NCBI GenBank assembly: GCA_029932755.1
Contig: JAOZPK010000010.1
Span: 1-26,794 of the forward strand
Length of the DNA: 26,794 nucleotides
Direction: 5' to 3'
Origin: Candidatus Cloacimonadota bacterium
GTDB lineage: Bacteria; Cloacimonadota; Cloacimonadia; Cloacimonadales; TCS61
Shown here in pieces: positions 8,006-15,737 of the stretch. A program made the translations under genes and the position numbers. The notes below the pieces were generated by a model. It saw nothing but the letters and a program-made list of their open reading frames with translations. It was not told the origin of the DNA and searched no databases. Every line of letters begins with the position of its first letter. The first letter of the stretch is position 1.

Positions 8006-10379
8006 TATTAAGTACATCTTTAAAATAATCAACAAAATATATTGTAATTCCTTCTTTGATAAAATCTGGAAGCTCTTCAAAATCAAACTTGTTCTCATTT
8101 GGGAAGATCAATTTTGTTATACCAACTCTTCGGGCAGCAATTATTTTCTCTTTGATCCCACCAATAGGAAGAACCTTTCCGGTAAGAGTTAATTCACCTG
8201 TCATTGCCAGTCTTACTTGAACAGCTTTCCCGGTTGCAAGAGAATAAAGTGCAAGAGCCATTGTTATTCCGGCAGAAGGTCCGTCTTTAGGTGTGGCTCC
8301 AGCTGGAACATGAAGATGAATAAAATGAGTAGAGAAAAAATCCTTGAAATTATCATCATGAGATAAGAGAGAACGAACATAAGAAAATGCTATCTCTGAG
8401 GATTCTTTCATCACACCGCCTAATTGCCCGGTTTGTTTAAATCCGCCATTTTTACTTTTAACTGCTGAAGCTTCAATATAAAGTGTTGTACCACCCAGAG
8501 ATGTCCAGGCAAGACCGAGTGTTACTCCTGGTATTGGTTTCTTATAAAGAGTTTCAGGTGTAAAGATCGGATTTCCAAGATACATTTTTAAATTTCTTTG
8601 CGATATTGAGAATCTGTTTCCTTGTTTTTCCGTAAGCTTTAATGTAACTTGTCGCATTATTTTTTTAATTTTATTCTCAAGATTTCGAACACCTGCTTCG
8701 CGAGCATACTGATCAATGATCAAATTCAAAGCTTTATCTGTAATATTTATCTCAGTTTTTTTAAGACCATGCTGTTTAAGCTGTCTGGGAATTAAATACC
8801 TTTTTGCAATTTCAACTTTTTCCTGCATGATATAACCGGATAATTTAATAATTTCCATTCTGTCTAATAGTGGACGTGGGATTGTGTCAAGTTGATTAGC
8901 TGTAGTTATGAACAGGATCTTAGAGAGGTCGAAACGAACATCCAGATAGTGATCTAAAAAATCCTTATTTTGCTCTGGATCAAGAACTTCTAAAAGAGCA
9001 GATGCTGGATCTCCTTGGAAACTAGAACCGAGTTTATCAATTTCATCCAGCATAATAACCGGATTTGATGTACCGGTTCTCTTTAAACTTTGGATTATTT
9101 TTCCGGGCATAGCACCAACATAGGTACGTCTATGACCCTTGATCTCAGCTTCATCACGCATACCTCCGAGAGAAAATCGAAAGAACTCACGGTTCATCGC
9201 TCTAGAGATAGAGTGTCCAACCGATGTCTTTCCTACTCCGGGAGGACCAACTAAACACAATATTGATCCAGTAACTGACCCTCTTTTAATTATTGTACTG
9301 ATAAATTGCAGAATGAGATTCTTTACATCAACAAGACCATAATGATCTCGATTTAAAATACGACGAACCTGAATTATATCGAGTCTGTCTTTGGAATAAA
9401 TACCCCAGGGCAATTCTGTGAGAGCGTTCAAATATGTTCTTGTTACATTGAATTCCGGAGATGAAGATTCTAACATGCTTAGTTTATCTATCTCATTATT
9501 AATTACTTGTGAAGCTTCTTTACTAAGTTTCAATTCCTTAAGTCTTTTCTCGATTTTCTCCAATTGTGCAGCTTTATCGTCTTTTTCTAACCCTAACTCT
9601 TTCTTTATGATCTTTAATTGTTCACGAAGAAAAAACTCTCTCTGCTGTTTTGATATCTTTTCCTCGATCTGCTTCTGAATATCAGCCTGTAAGTTTATGA
9701 GTTCAATCTCTTCCTTTAGAAGGATCAATACTTTTTCACTTCTCTTAACAATATCAAAAGTCTCTAGTATCTCCTGTAACCTTTGTGATTCTGCATTCAA
9801 AATTGAACTAACAAGATCAAGCAGAAGACTTGTTTTATCGTGAGTTATTTGAGACAAAAAGAGTTTGAGTTGTTCTTGAAAAATTGGATTTAAACTGAGT
9901 AGTTTTTTAAGAGAAGACATAATTGCCATTGTATAAGCTTTCATCTCATCAGTTGGTTTCTTGCCCGGTTCATAATAGTATTTAACTTTCCAAAGTTGGG
10001 TTTTATCTTTTACTAGAGTTCTTATATGTGTAAAACGTCGTAAGCCTTGAACAACTATTTGGATCGAATTATCTTCTATAAAACTAATTTTGTAAATTTT
10101 AACAATAGTTCCTACATTATAGTATTGTGAATTCCAGAAGTTCTGCTTATCTTCCCTTTTAATCAAAACAATGCCTAACAATCTGTTTTCATTCTCATAA
10201 ATGTGCTCAATAACCTGGATCATATCATCATCTTGAAAAGTAAGCGGGATCATTAAACCAGGGAATATTGGTTTTTGTGTTGTAGGTAAAACTGTTAATT
10301 TATCTGGTAATATTTCGGAAACCAAAACCAGATCAGATTTGTTTGATTGATTAATATGTGATTTCTTTCTCTCTGACAT
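7992..10379 (-). CDS. lon: ATP-dependent Lon protease
   Basis: Lon is the cytoplasmic AAA+ serine protease that degrades misfolded and regulatory proteins. All three parts are visible in 795 residues. The N-terminal substrate-binding LON domain occupies about residues 20-220, followed by a coiled-coil stretch (220-310). The AAA+ module has Walker A LVGPPGVGKTS (Lys384), Walker B IMLDEIDK and GDPASALLEVLDPEQN. The C-terminal protease domain carries the Ser-Lys dyad, with Ser702 in PKDGPSAG and Lys745 in LPIGGIKEK. The length is normal for bacterial Lon. An upstream in-frame ATG at 10385 directly abuts the AGGAG ribosome site, whereas ATG 10379 is six bases from it, so I prefer the latter. A plausible promoter lies at 10401-10428. 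Nothing abnormal is visible. Confidence 0.97.
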   Translation of the reverse strand: MSERKKSHINQSNKSDLVLVSEILPDKLTVLPTTQKPIFPGLMIPLTFQDDDMIQVIEHIYENENRLLGIVLIKREDKQNFWNSQYYNVGTIVKIYKISFIEDNSIQIVVQGLRRFTHIRTLVKDKTQLWKVKYYYEPGKKPTDEMKAYTMAIMSSLKKLLSLNPIFQEQLKLFLSQITHDKTSLLLDLVSSILNAESQRLQEILETFDIVKRSEKVLILLKEEIELINLQADIQKQIEEKISKQQREFFLREQLKIIKKELGLEKDDKAAQLEKIEKRLKELKLSKEASQVINNEIDKLSMLESSSPEFNVTRTYLNALTELPWGIYSKDRLDIIQVRRILNRDHYGLVDVKNLILQFISTIIKRGSVTGSILCLVGPPGVGKTSVGHSISRAMNREFFRFSLGGMRDEAEIKGHRRTYVGAMPGKIIQSLKRTGTSNPVIMLDEIDKLGSSFQGDPASALLEVLDPEQNKDFLDHYLDVRFDLSKILFITTANQLDTIPRPLLDRMEIIKLSGYIMQEKVEIAKRYLIPRQLKQHGLKKTEINITDKALNLIIDQYAREAGVRNLENKIKKIMRQVTLKLTEKQGNRFSISQRNLKMYLGNPIFTPETLYKKPIPGVTLGLAWTSLGGTTLYIEASAVKSKNGGFKQTGQLGGVMKESSEIAFSYVRSLLSHDDNFKDFFSTHFIHLHVPAGATPKDGPSAGITMALALYSLATGKAVQVRLAMTGELTLTGKVLPIGGIKEKIIAARRVGITKLIFPNENKFDFEELPDFIKEGITIYFVDYFKDVLNIIYH

Positions 10380-10400
10380 TTTCATCTCCTATTTAATTCA

Positions 10401-10428
10401 AATATAATAAGATTAAAAAAAGTTACAA
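10401..10428 (-). promoter_or_regulatory. Candidate sigma-70-like promoter of lon
   Basis: Reading leftwards, TTGTAA (10428-10423) is followed after 16 bases by TATATT (10406-10401). This would start transcription about 15-20 bases ahead of the lon start codon. No CIRCE-like heat-shock repeat is seen in this gap. Confidence 0.4.
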
Positions 10429-10477
10429 GTAGTTTTTATTAGAATTTTAAAAATGAATTATTAAGTTTAAATATAAA

Positions 10478-10553
10478 TGGTGGCAGGACCCAGACTTGAA
10501 CTGGGGACACAAGGCTTTTCAGGCCTCTGCTCTACCAACTGAGCTATCCCGCC
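10478..10553 (-). tRNA. tRNA-Phe (anticodon GAA), CCA encoded
   Basis: The 76-base minus-strand sequence folds as a full cloverleaf. The acceptor stem is GGCGGGA/TCCTGCC with one G-T pair. The D-arm is GCTC-AGTTGGTA-GAGC. The anticodon stem is GAGGC/GCCTT with loop CTGAAAA, giving anticodon GAA. The variable loop is GTGTC, and the T-arm is CCCAG-TTCAAGT-CTGGG. The discriminator is A, and the terminal CCA is encoded in the DNA (10478-10480). A TTGACA on the same strand at 10589-10594 may be its -35 box. It lies upstream of lon in the same orientation. Confidence 0.97.
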
Positions 10554-10588
10554 ACGCAAAGTGGACTCAACAAAAAATCGGGTTTTTG

Positions 10589-10594
10589 TGTCAA
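10589..10594 (-). promoter_or_regulatory. Possible -35 box for tRNA-Phe
   Basis: TTTGACA reads towards the tRNA, with the perfect hexamer TTGACA at 10594-10589, about 36 bases ahead of the mature 5' end. No TATAAT-like box is found at the standard distance; the sequence there is T-rich and ends in TTGTTG. It is weak on its own. Confidence 0.3.
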
Positions 10595-10639
10595 ATAAAA
10601 AATTCATCAAAAATTTTATTCTTGATCAACATTTTCTTT

Positions 10640-10735
10640 TTACCTTCACTATTCGTTATTCCTTGTTTGATACTTGTAAGTCTTTGGTTTATTGGATATT
10701 TATCTTTTTCTTCTAATATGTGTTACTGTTTTCTT
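10640..10735. repeat. Decayed AT-rich intergenic repeat
   Basis: The non-coding gap between the tRNA and the deaminase gene contains a T-rich stretch whose minus strand reads like AACAAGGAATAACGAATAGTGAAG (contained in 10648-10675, reported here by position). It is similar to the 'aatatcgaacaaggaataacgaat' type repeats that I recall as frequent between genes in Bacteroidota and relatives. The copy is diverged, and only one copy lies in the window. An open frame across this gap overlaps the tRNA and is not considered a gene. Confidence 0.35.
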
Positions 10736-10762
10736 TTATTTGTTATTGCTTGCCTTGGCGTA

Positions 10763-10779
10763 GTCCCGAAGATCGGGAC
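10763..10779. repeat. Perfect GTCCCGA-AGA-TCGGGAC hairpin
   Basis: Seven-base GC-rich arms close a three-base loop in an otherwise AT-rich gap, 46 bases beyond the adenine-deaminase stop. The core 'agtcccgaagatcgggacga' is of a kind seen dispersed in FCB genomes. It could end the deaminase transcript, but no T-run follows on either strand, so I call it a dispersed palindromic repeat rather than an intrinsic terminator. Confidence 0.6.
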
Positions 10780-10824
10780 GAAGAGAGGTTCGTTACAAAT
10801 TGCTTATATTTATATCCTTTAAAA

Positions 10825-11850
10825 TCAATGCAAATTAATATAATCTGTAATCTCCTGCAGCATTTTGCTTTTTTCTATTTCATTTAAGAATGAAGCTTTA
10901 AACGAATTGCCAGCAAGCTGTATTATATCTTCCTTCGAAAGATTAAGAGCTTTTTGGATCTCGAAGAAATTCTCATTTAAATAACCACCAAAGTAAGCTG
11001 GATCATCAGAATTTATTGTTACAAAAAGTCCTTTATCTAACATTTCCCTGAGGGGATGTTTTGTGAGGTCTTCTACAACCTTTAGTTTTAAATTAGAAAG
11101 CGGACATACCGTTAAAGCCATCTTCCGTTCGATAAGATCATTTACCACATCCATATCTTCCAAACTTCTGTTGCCATGATCGATCCTGTCAACTTGCAAA
11201 AATTCCAAAGCTTCAGTTACATATTCAGGAGGACCTTCTTCACCGGCATGAGCTACAATTAAGTATCCTTCTTCTCTCGCCTTTTGGAACACTCTGGCAA
11301 ATTTGGATGGTGGATTCCCAACCTCAGAGGAATCTAAACCTACAACATCGATCCATTCTTTAAAAGGTGCAGCCTGCTCTAAAGTTTCAAATGCCTTTTT
11401 TTCCGGAAGATGTCTAAGGAATGACATGATAAGTTTTGAAGAGATCCCAAGTTTATTTTCTGCATCGGCTAAAGCATTATGAATTCCATTGATCACGGTT
11501 TCAAATAAGATGCCGCGATCTGTATGGGTTTGTGGATCGAACATGACCTCTGTATGCAGGATATTTTGTTCTTTTGCTTTTGTTAGATACGCCCAGGTTA
11601 GATCAAAAAAATCAACTTCATTTATCAGAACATTGCAGCCTGCATAATAGATGTTTAAGAATTCCTGAAGGTTAGAAAAATTATAAGCTTTCTTTAATTC
11701 TTCAATATTATTAAAATCAAGTTCAATACCATTTCTTTTGGCTATTTTAAACATAAGTTCTGGTTCAAAAGTACCTTCAATATGTAAATGTAATTCCGCT
11801 TTTGGAATTCCGGTAATAAATTTTATCATACTATTTTTTTCCATTTTCAT
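10825..11850 (-). CDS. Adenine deaminase (adenosine-deaminase superfamily)
   Basis: A 341-residue zinc metal-dependent hydrolase of the ADA/AMP-deaminase family. The motifs are KAELHLHIEGT (HxH zinc ligands), IVAHAGEEGPPEY (His and catalytic Glu), RIDHGNR and INSDDPAYFGG (Asp ligand). Several features match the adenine-deaminase branch (yeast Aah1-like, adenine to hypoxanthine) rather than classical adenosine deaminase: FDPQTHTDRG, GLDSSEVGNPPSKF, TVCPLSNLKLKV and DDPAYFGGYLNENFF. Automatic pipelines would probably call it adenosine deaminase. The first ATG (11850) lies two bases after the stop of the diguanylate cyclase gene, suggesting coupled translation without a Shine-Dalgarno site. Met at 11829 (MIKFITGIPKAELHLH) fits the family length better and is an equally credible start. 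The role is purine salvage. Confidence 0.85.
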   Translation of the reverse strand: MKMEKNSMIKFITGIPKAELHLHIEGTFEPELMFKIAKRNGIELDFNNIEELKKAYNFSNLQEFLNIYYAGCNVLINEVDFFDLTWAYLTKAKEQNILHTEVMFDPQTHTDRGILFETVINGIHNALADAENKLGISSKLIMSFLRHLPEKKAFETLEQAAPFKEWIDVVGLDSSEVGNPPSKFARVFQKAREEGYLIVAHAGEEGPPEYVTEALEFLQVDRIDHGNRSLEDMDVVNDLIERKMALTVCPLSNLKLKVVEDLTKHPLREMLDKGLFVTINSDDPAYFGGYLNENFFEIQKALNLSKEDIIQLAGNSFKASFLNEIEKSKMLQEITDYINLH

Positions 11851-11852
11851 TA

Positions 11853-13559
11853 TTATATTTTATCTGATGTTACTACGCAATTTTTATTCCTGATCTTTCC
11901 AAAATACATTGCTTTATCAGCTTCTTTAATGCTCTCATTAACATCATGAACTCGATCATAAACGCTAATGCCAATTGTTATTGTAACTTTTAATATATGA
12001 TTTTTATAATTTATTGATTCATTTTTAATTCTTAATCTTAATCTCTCTGCGATCTTTTTTCCACCTTTCATATCAGTTTCTGGAAGTAGTAGCAGGAATT
12101 CTTCACCTCCCCAGCGACCCACAATATCCTGCTTTCTCATAAATGAAAGCATTAATGAAGAAATAGAGGTTAGAACATGATCACCGGCATCATGACCATA
12201 TGTATCATTTATTTTCTTAAAATTATCAATATCTCCCATTAAAATAGCAAATGGTTTCTCATTTCTTTCAAAACGATCAGTTTCATGTTTGATCTTCTGA
12301 TACATATCACGTCGATTAGATAAACCTGTAAGCATATCTGTTTTGGCTAATTCTTCCATTTTTGTATAAGCTTCAATAAGCTTTACATTCTGTTCTTCAA
12401 TAGTCTTATTTGAATTTGCTTTTTGTCTAAATTGGAAATAGAAGAAAAATCCTAATACTGCTACGGCTATAAGAACAATTACAAGAATAACCATGAACAT
12501 CTCATTTTCTTTGGATTGATAATCAGTAATGGAAGCGTTTGTTTTAAGAAGTTCGATCTCTTTCTTTTTTTTCCCCGTTTCATAGCGTATTTGCAATTCT
12601 GCCACAGCTTTTTGGGTTTGTATGGTAACTAGGTCATCTTTTATCTGAGCATAAAGTTTCATTGCTGTATAAGCTTTTAGATAATTTCTTTTATTTTTAT
12701 AAATCTCTGCAAGAATTTTATAACAGGAGATCATAATCTGCTTATTATCATAATTTTGAGCATAAGCTAGAGCTTTTTCTAAATTATAGGAAGCTCTCTT
12801 TTCATCATTTTTTTCATAATAGATAATTCCGATGTGGAAGTATGATGATGCAATTCCATTTCCGTCATTCAGCTTTTTCATCATATTTAAAGATGAATTG
12901 TAATTCTTAAGAGCTTTTGCGGTTGATCTAAGTCCTTGATATGAAATTCCGATATTATTATAAGTTGTTGCGATCCCAAAATTATCTTTTAATTCTTTTT
13001 TGATAGTTAATGATCTATTATAGAATTTTAGTGCATTTTCAAAATGTTCTTTTGATAGATAAATGTTTCCAATATTGTTAAGAGTTATTGCAAGGCTTTT
13101 TTTATCATTTATTTCATAACTTATGTCGAGTGCTCTCTGATAATATTCTAAAGCTTGATCAAATTTATCTATATTTTTTAAAACATTACCAATATTATTT
13201 AATGAACTTATGATACCTTCTTTCTCGTCTAATTCTTCTTCCAATTCCAAAGAGAGTAGATGATATTCCATTGCTTTATTAAAAATACTTAATTTGTTAT
13301 ATATATTGCCAATATTGTTATAGCATCTACCTATGTTGGTTTTATCATCATTGATAATATATATTTCTAAAGCTTGTTTTAGGAATTCAAGAGCATTTGA
13401 ATATTGATTCAAATTATAATAGCCTAGTCCACGATTAAAGTAATACTCAGCATTATTTGCTTCTGGAAGAAAATTTACTTTTTCATCTACCGGTTTCTCA
13501 GCAAAAATATTTGTAGTTAGAATAACTGAAATTATTAGAAATCCTATAATTTTTTTCAT
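11853..13559 (-). CDS. TPR-transmembrane-GGDEF diguanylate cyclase
   Basis: A 568-residue sensor-type diguanylate cyclase. A signal peptide (1-20, cleavage at IFA-E) precedes about seven tetratricopeptide repeats (roughly 36-310) of 40 residues each, with recurring 'YNNIGNIY...A..YY..AL' patterns. The longer TPR period and NNIGN signature suit protein-protein contacts in the periplasm. One membrane helix follows (about 354-377, VILVIVLIAVAVLGFFFYF), then a linker helix and a cytoplasmic GGDEF domain (about 405-565). The active site is GGEEF (484-488). The product-inhibition I-site RKQD (475-478) lies five residues before it, so it should be an active, feedback-controlled c-di-GMP synthase. 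The start has no clear ribosome site. It is followed directly by the adenine deaminase gene. Confidence 0.92.
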   Translation of the reverse strand: MKKIIGFLIISVILTTNIFAEKPVDEKVNFLPEANNAEYYFNRGLGYYNLNQYSNALEFLKQALEIYIINDDKTNIGRCYNNIGNIYNKLSIFNKAMEYHLLSLELEEELDEKEGIISSLNNIGNVLKNIDKFDQALEYYQRALDISYEINDKKSLAITLNNIGNIYLSKEHFENALKFYNRSLTIKKELKDNFGIATTYNNIGISYQGLRSTAKALKNYNSSLNMMKKLNDGNGIASSYFHIGIIYYEKNDEKRASYNLEKALAYAQNYDNKQIMISCYKILAEIYKNKRNYLKAYTAMKLYAQIKDDLVTIQTQKAVAELQIRYETGKKKKEIELLKTNASITDYQSKENEMFMVILVIVLIAVAVLGFFFYFQFRQKANSNKTIEEQNVKLIEAYTKMEELAKTDMLTGLSNRRDMYQKIKHETDRFERNEKPFAILMGDIDNFKKINDTYGHDAGDHVLTSISSLMLSFMRKQDIVGRWGGEEFLLLLPETDMKGGKKIAERLRLRIKNESINYKNHILKVTITIGISVYDRVHDVNESIKEADKAMYFGKIRNKNCVVTSDKI

Positions 13560-13668
13560 TTATTAGAGTTATAAATTTATATTCATTATTTACTAAATTC
13601 TATTTCCTTATCAGGCTTAAGATCACAATAATAATAATTTCAATATGATCATTGCCTTAATTAAGGTC

Positions 13669-13926
13669 TTATTTCTTTTCTACTTCTGAAAGTTTCTTTA
13701 TTAACTTATCTTTTTCTTCTTCAATTATTCGTCTCAGTTTCTCTTGTCTTCCTATCTCTATGGATGCAGCAAGAAGAATTGTGATCCAGGCAAGCAAGAT
13801 GGACCAAAATACAATCCCGCTATCATTATAAAAGTAAACTCCAAATAATAAAACTATTGAAATTGCCCCTAAGATCGTAAGTAAAATAGAAATTGTGTAC
13901 CATGGTAATAATTTCTTTTTTTTCAT
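13669..13926 (-). CDS. Small membrane protein, two helices and a coiled tail
   Basis: An 85-residue protein I do not recognise. After a basic start (MKKKKLLPWY) come two hydrophobic helices, about 11-32 and 37-58. A charged coiled-coil tail follows (EIGRQEKLRRIIEEEKDKLIKKL), probably cytoplasmic. A GGAGG site six bases ahead of ATG and a good TTGACA-17-TAAATT promoter upstream support it as a real gene despite its size. It lies 109 bases upstream of the TPR-GGDEF gene on the same strand, so the two may share a transcript. No function is proposed. Confidence 0.7.
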   Translation of the reverse strand: MKKKKLLPWYTISILLTILGAISIVLLFGVYFYNDSGIVFWSILLAWITILLAASIEIGRQEKLRRIIEEEKDKLIKKLSEVEKK

Positions 13927-13961
13927 CTATTCCTCCAATTTATTTAAAACTAATTAATACA

Positions 13962-13990
13962 AATTTAATTATTTAATATATAAGTGTCAA
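13962..13990 (-). promoter_or_regulatory. Candidate promoter for the small membrane protein gene
   Basis: Reading leftwards, a perfect -35 TTGACA (13990-13985) is followed after 17 bases by TAAATT (13967-13962), 36 bases ahead of the start codon. It is the best sigma-70-like match seen in the window. Confidence 0.5.
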
Positions 13991-14046
13991 ATTGTATATA
14001 TTTTATAAAGTTCAGGTTAATATCTTAATTTTGAAAAATTGCCAAA

Positions 14047-14712
14047 TTATAAAAATAAAAGATTAAGTTTATTTAGATCGATATTGGTAAAGTTCTCAAC
14101 AACAATATTTGCTAATGAAAGATCTTGCTCTCCCGAATTTTTGTTAGAAAAACCTATACATTTCATTCCAGCTTTTGCAGCGGCTTTTACACCATTGGTA
14201 GAATCTTCTATTACGATACATTTTTTAGGATCGACGTTTAACCTGGTTGCAGCTTCCAAAAAAATATCCGGTTCCGGTTTGCCTTGTAAAACTTCTTCAG
14301 AGCTAATCACAACATCAAATTCTTGTATTATTCCCAACTTAGATAAGATCACATTGATTATCTTTTTTGATGTGGATGAGGCTACGGCTGTTTTAATCAC
14401 TTTTTCTTTTATGTAAGTAAGAAATGAAATGAAATCATCTGCAGCTTGAAGAGAATCTGAGTTATTAAAAGTGTTATAAATGAGTTCATTGTTCATTATT
14501 ATAAGTTGTTTAATTGTGAATGGTAGATCATGTTTGGAGCACAATTTCTCCCACATAAGCTGCATTCCTGCACCGATAAAGGTGTCATATTCCTGTTTGG
14601 ATACTGTAAACCCAAGGTCATTGAATAATTGTTCCTGAATTTTGAAATAAAGTGGTTCACTATCTATTATCACACCGTCCATATCAAATATAACGGCTTC
14701 AATTTTGTTCAT
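14047..14712 (-). CDS. HAD-superfamily phosphatase, beta-phosphoglucomutase-like
   Basis: A 221-residue HAD subfamily IA hydrolase. Motif I is VIFDMDGVIIDSEP, with a helical cap at about residues 15-85. Motif II is the Ser of AVASSTS, motif III is the Lys of GKPEPDIF, and motif IV is VIEDSTNGVKAA. The set fits small-molecule phosphatases and beta-phosphoglucomutases; the second Asp of DMDG is compatible with either, and the substrate is not deducible. The open frame extends 26 codons further upstream, but the family begins at MNKIEAVIFDMDG, so ATG 14712 is chosen. This places the start ten bases after the stop of the PAS-GGDEF gene, with no clear Shine-Dalgarno site, suggesting translational coupling to it. 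Confidence 0.88.
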   Translation of the reverse strand: MNKIEAVIFDMDGVIIDSEPLYFKIQEQLFNDLGFTVSKQEYDTFIGAGMQLMWEKLCSKHDLPFTIKQLIIMNNELIYNTFNNSDSLQAADDFISFLTYIKEKVIKTAVASSTSKKIINVILSKLGIIQEFDVVISSEEVLQGKPEPDIFLEAATRLNVDPKKCIVIEDSTNGVKAAAKAGMKCIGFSNKNSGEQDLSLANIVVENFTNIDLNKLNLLFL

Positions 14713-14722
14713 AAAAAAAGTA

Positions 14723-15631
14723 TTATTCAACAGGAGACCAGAGAATAAATTTGTTCCCACCCATATCGATGCATTTTTTTGTAGTATCATGCAATTTATT
14801 GATCAAGATTTTGCTTGTGTCTTGTAGAGTAGCAATAATTCCACCAATAGATAGCGTTAAATTGATAGTTCCCTTCCCGATTGTGAATTCAGTTTCTCCT
14901 ATAATTTTTATTACCCGGTTTCCAATCATTTCAACTGTATCTTTTCTTACGTTTACCAAAACTACAGCAAATTCGTTTTCAGACCATCTTCCGGCGATAT
15001 CAAATGGTCGAAGGTCTTGTTTTATTAATGTTGATATTTTTGTAAGCACATTTACTTTTAATTCATTACCATAAATATTGCTTAATTTTTCATAATGATC
15101 AATTTCAATTAAGAGTATACCGAAGGGTCTGTTATATCTTCGGAATTCACTTAGTTTTGCATCAACTGACATTTCCATACTGATATGATTCGGTAATTTT
15201 GTCATCGGGTCAAAAAAAGAATTTTGATATTCCTCAGATTCATTTACTAGAAGCTTAAGATGATCTTTGTTATCTGTGAATAATTGAGTAGCACCGACTA
15301 CCTGATCTTTGCTATCATACATTGGTGCAATTCTAGCTGAGATAGGAAACTTATGACCGTCTTTGTGTGTTATAAGAAGTTCATACTGTTTTATAGAAGC
15401 ATTTGCAAGTGTATTCGTGAACAGGCTGTATGCACCATATAATTGATTTCCTTTAGCATCGGTAGGACACAGAAAATCTTCTGAGCATTTTCTATCAAAT
15501 ACTTCTGAGCTAGAATATCCAGTAATTTTTTCTGCACCCTTACTCCAGTATTTTATTCGTCTTTCTCTATCAATGTAGAATAAACCTTCATAAAGGTTTT
15601 CGATAAGATTTCTATAATTTGTGCTGGCCAC
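14723..15631 (-). CDS. PAS-GGDEF protein with degenerate catalytic motif
   Basis: A 302-residue soluble protein. The PAS domain spans about 5-125 (LIENLYEGLFYIDRERRIKYW, KITGYSSSEVF, then a PAC-like ITHKDGHKFPISARIAP). A GGDEF domain follows (about 135-300) with FDPMTKLPN and LLIEIDHYEKLSNIYG. The catalytic loop reads GRWSENEF: the two glycines needed for GTP binding are Ser217 and Glu218, so cyclase activity is unlikely. The I-site RPFD (208-211) is intact and lies five residues upstream, the normal place for c-di-GMP binding. It is therefore more likely a c-di-GMP receptor than a synthase. The start is GTG at 15631 with GGAGG four bases ahead. A perfect 8-N8-8 inverted repeat covers the bases just upstream. 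The HAD phosphatase gene follows, coupled. Confidence 0.87.
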   Translation of the reverse strand: MASTNYRNLIENLYEGLFYIDRERRIKYWSKGAEKITGYSSSEVFDRKCSEDFLCPTDAKGNQLYGAYSLFTNTLANASIKQYELLITHKDGHKFPISARIAPMYDSKDQVVGATQLFTDNKDHLKLLVNESEEYQNSFFDPMTKLPNHISMEMSVDAKLSEFRRYNRPFGILLIEIDHYEKLSNIYGNELKVNVLTKISTLIKQDLRPFDIAGRWSENEFAVVLVNVRKDTVEMIGNRVIKIIGETEFTIGKGTINLTLSIGGIIATLQDTSKILINKLHDTTKKCIDMGGNKFILWSPVE

Positions 15632-15642
15632 TCATCCTCCCT

Positions 15643-15666
15643 TTTGTCAATAGACTATTTGACAAA
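15643..15666. promoter_or_regulatory. Candidate operator: TTTGTCAA-N8-TTGACAAA
   Basis: A perfect eight-base inverted repeat with an eight-base spacer lies 12-35 bases upstream of the GTG start of the PAS-GGDEF gene, next to its ribosome site. The position suits repression of this gene. TTGACA within an arm is also -35-like, but it is too close to the start codon to serve that gene. Confidence 0.4.
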
Positions 15667-15737
15667 TGAAACAAAATTGAATATCACAAAATATAATATA
15701 AAGAAATATATGAATAACTCATCAGAAAGTCAAATCA

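Noticed and set aside
10763..10779. Rho-independent terminator of the adenine deaminase gene
   Set aside because: The stem is good, but no run of T follows on either strand; listed as a dispersed repeat instead.
10496..10822. Open frame of 108 codons in the gap beside the tRNA
   Set aside because: It overlaps the tRNA-Phe gene, has no ribosome site, and translates repeat-like AT-rich sequence.
13655..13666. CCTTAATTAAGG palindrome as a terminator or operator
   Set aside because: It is AT-rich and loopless, no T-run follows on the transcribed strand, and such 12-base palindromes arise easily in AT-rich DNA.
14713..14790. N-terminal extension of the HAD phosphatase
   Set aside because: The 26 extra codons overlap the PAS-GGDEF coding end and do not resemble the family; the start at 14712 matches known homologues.
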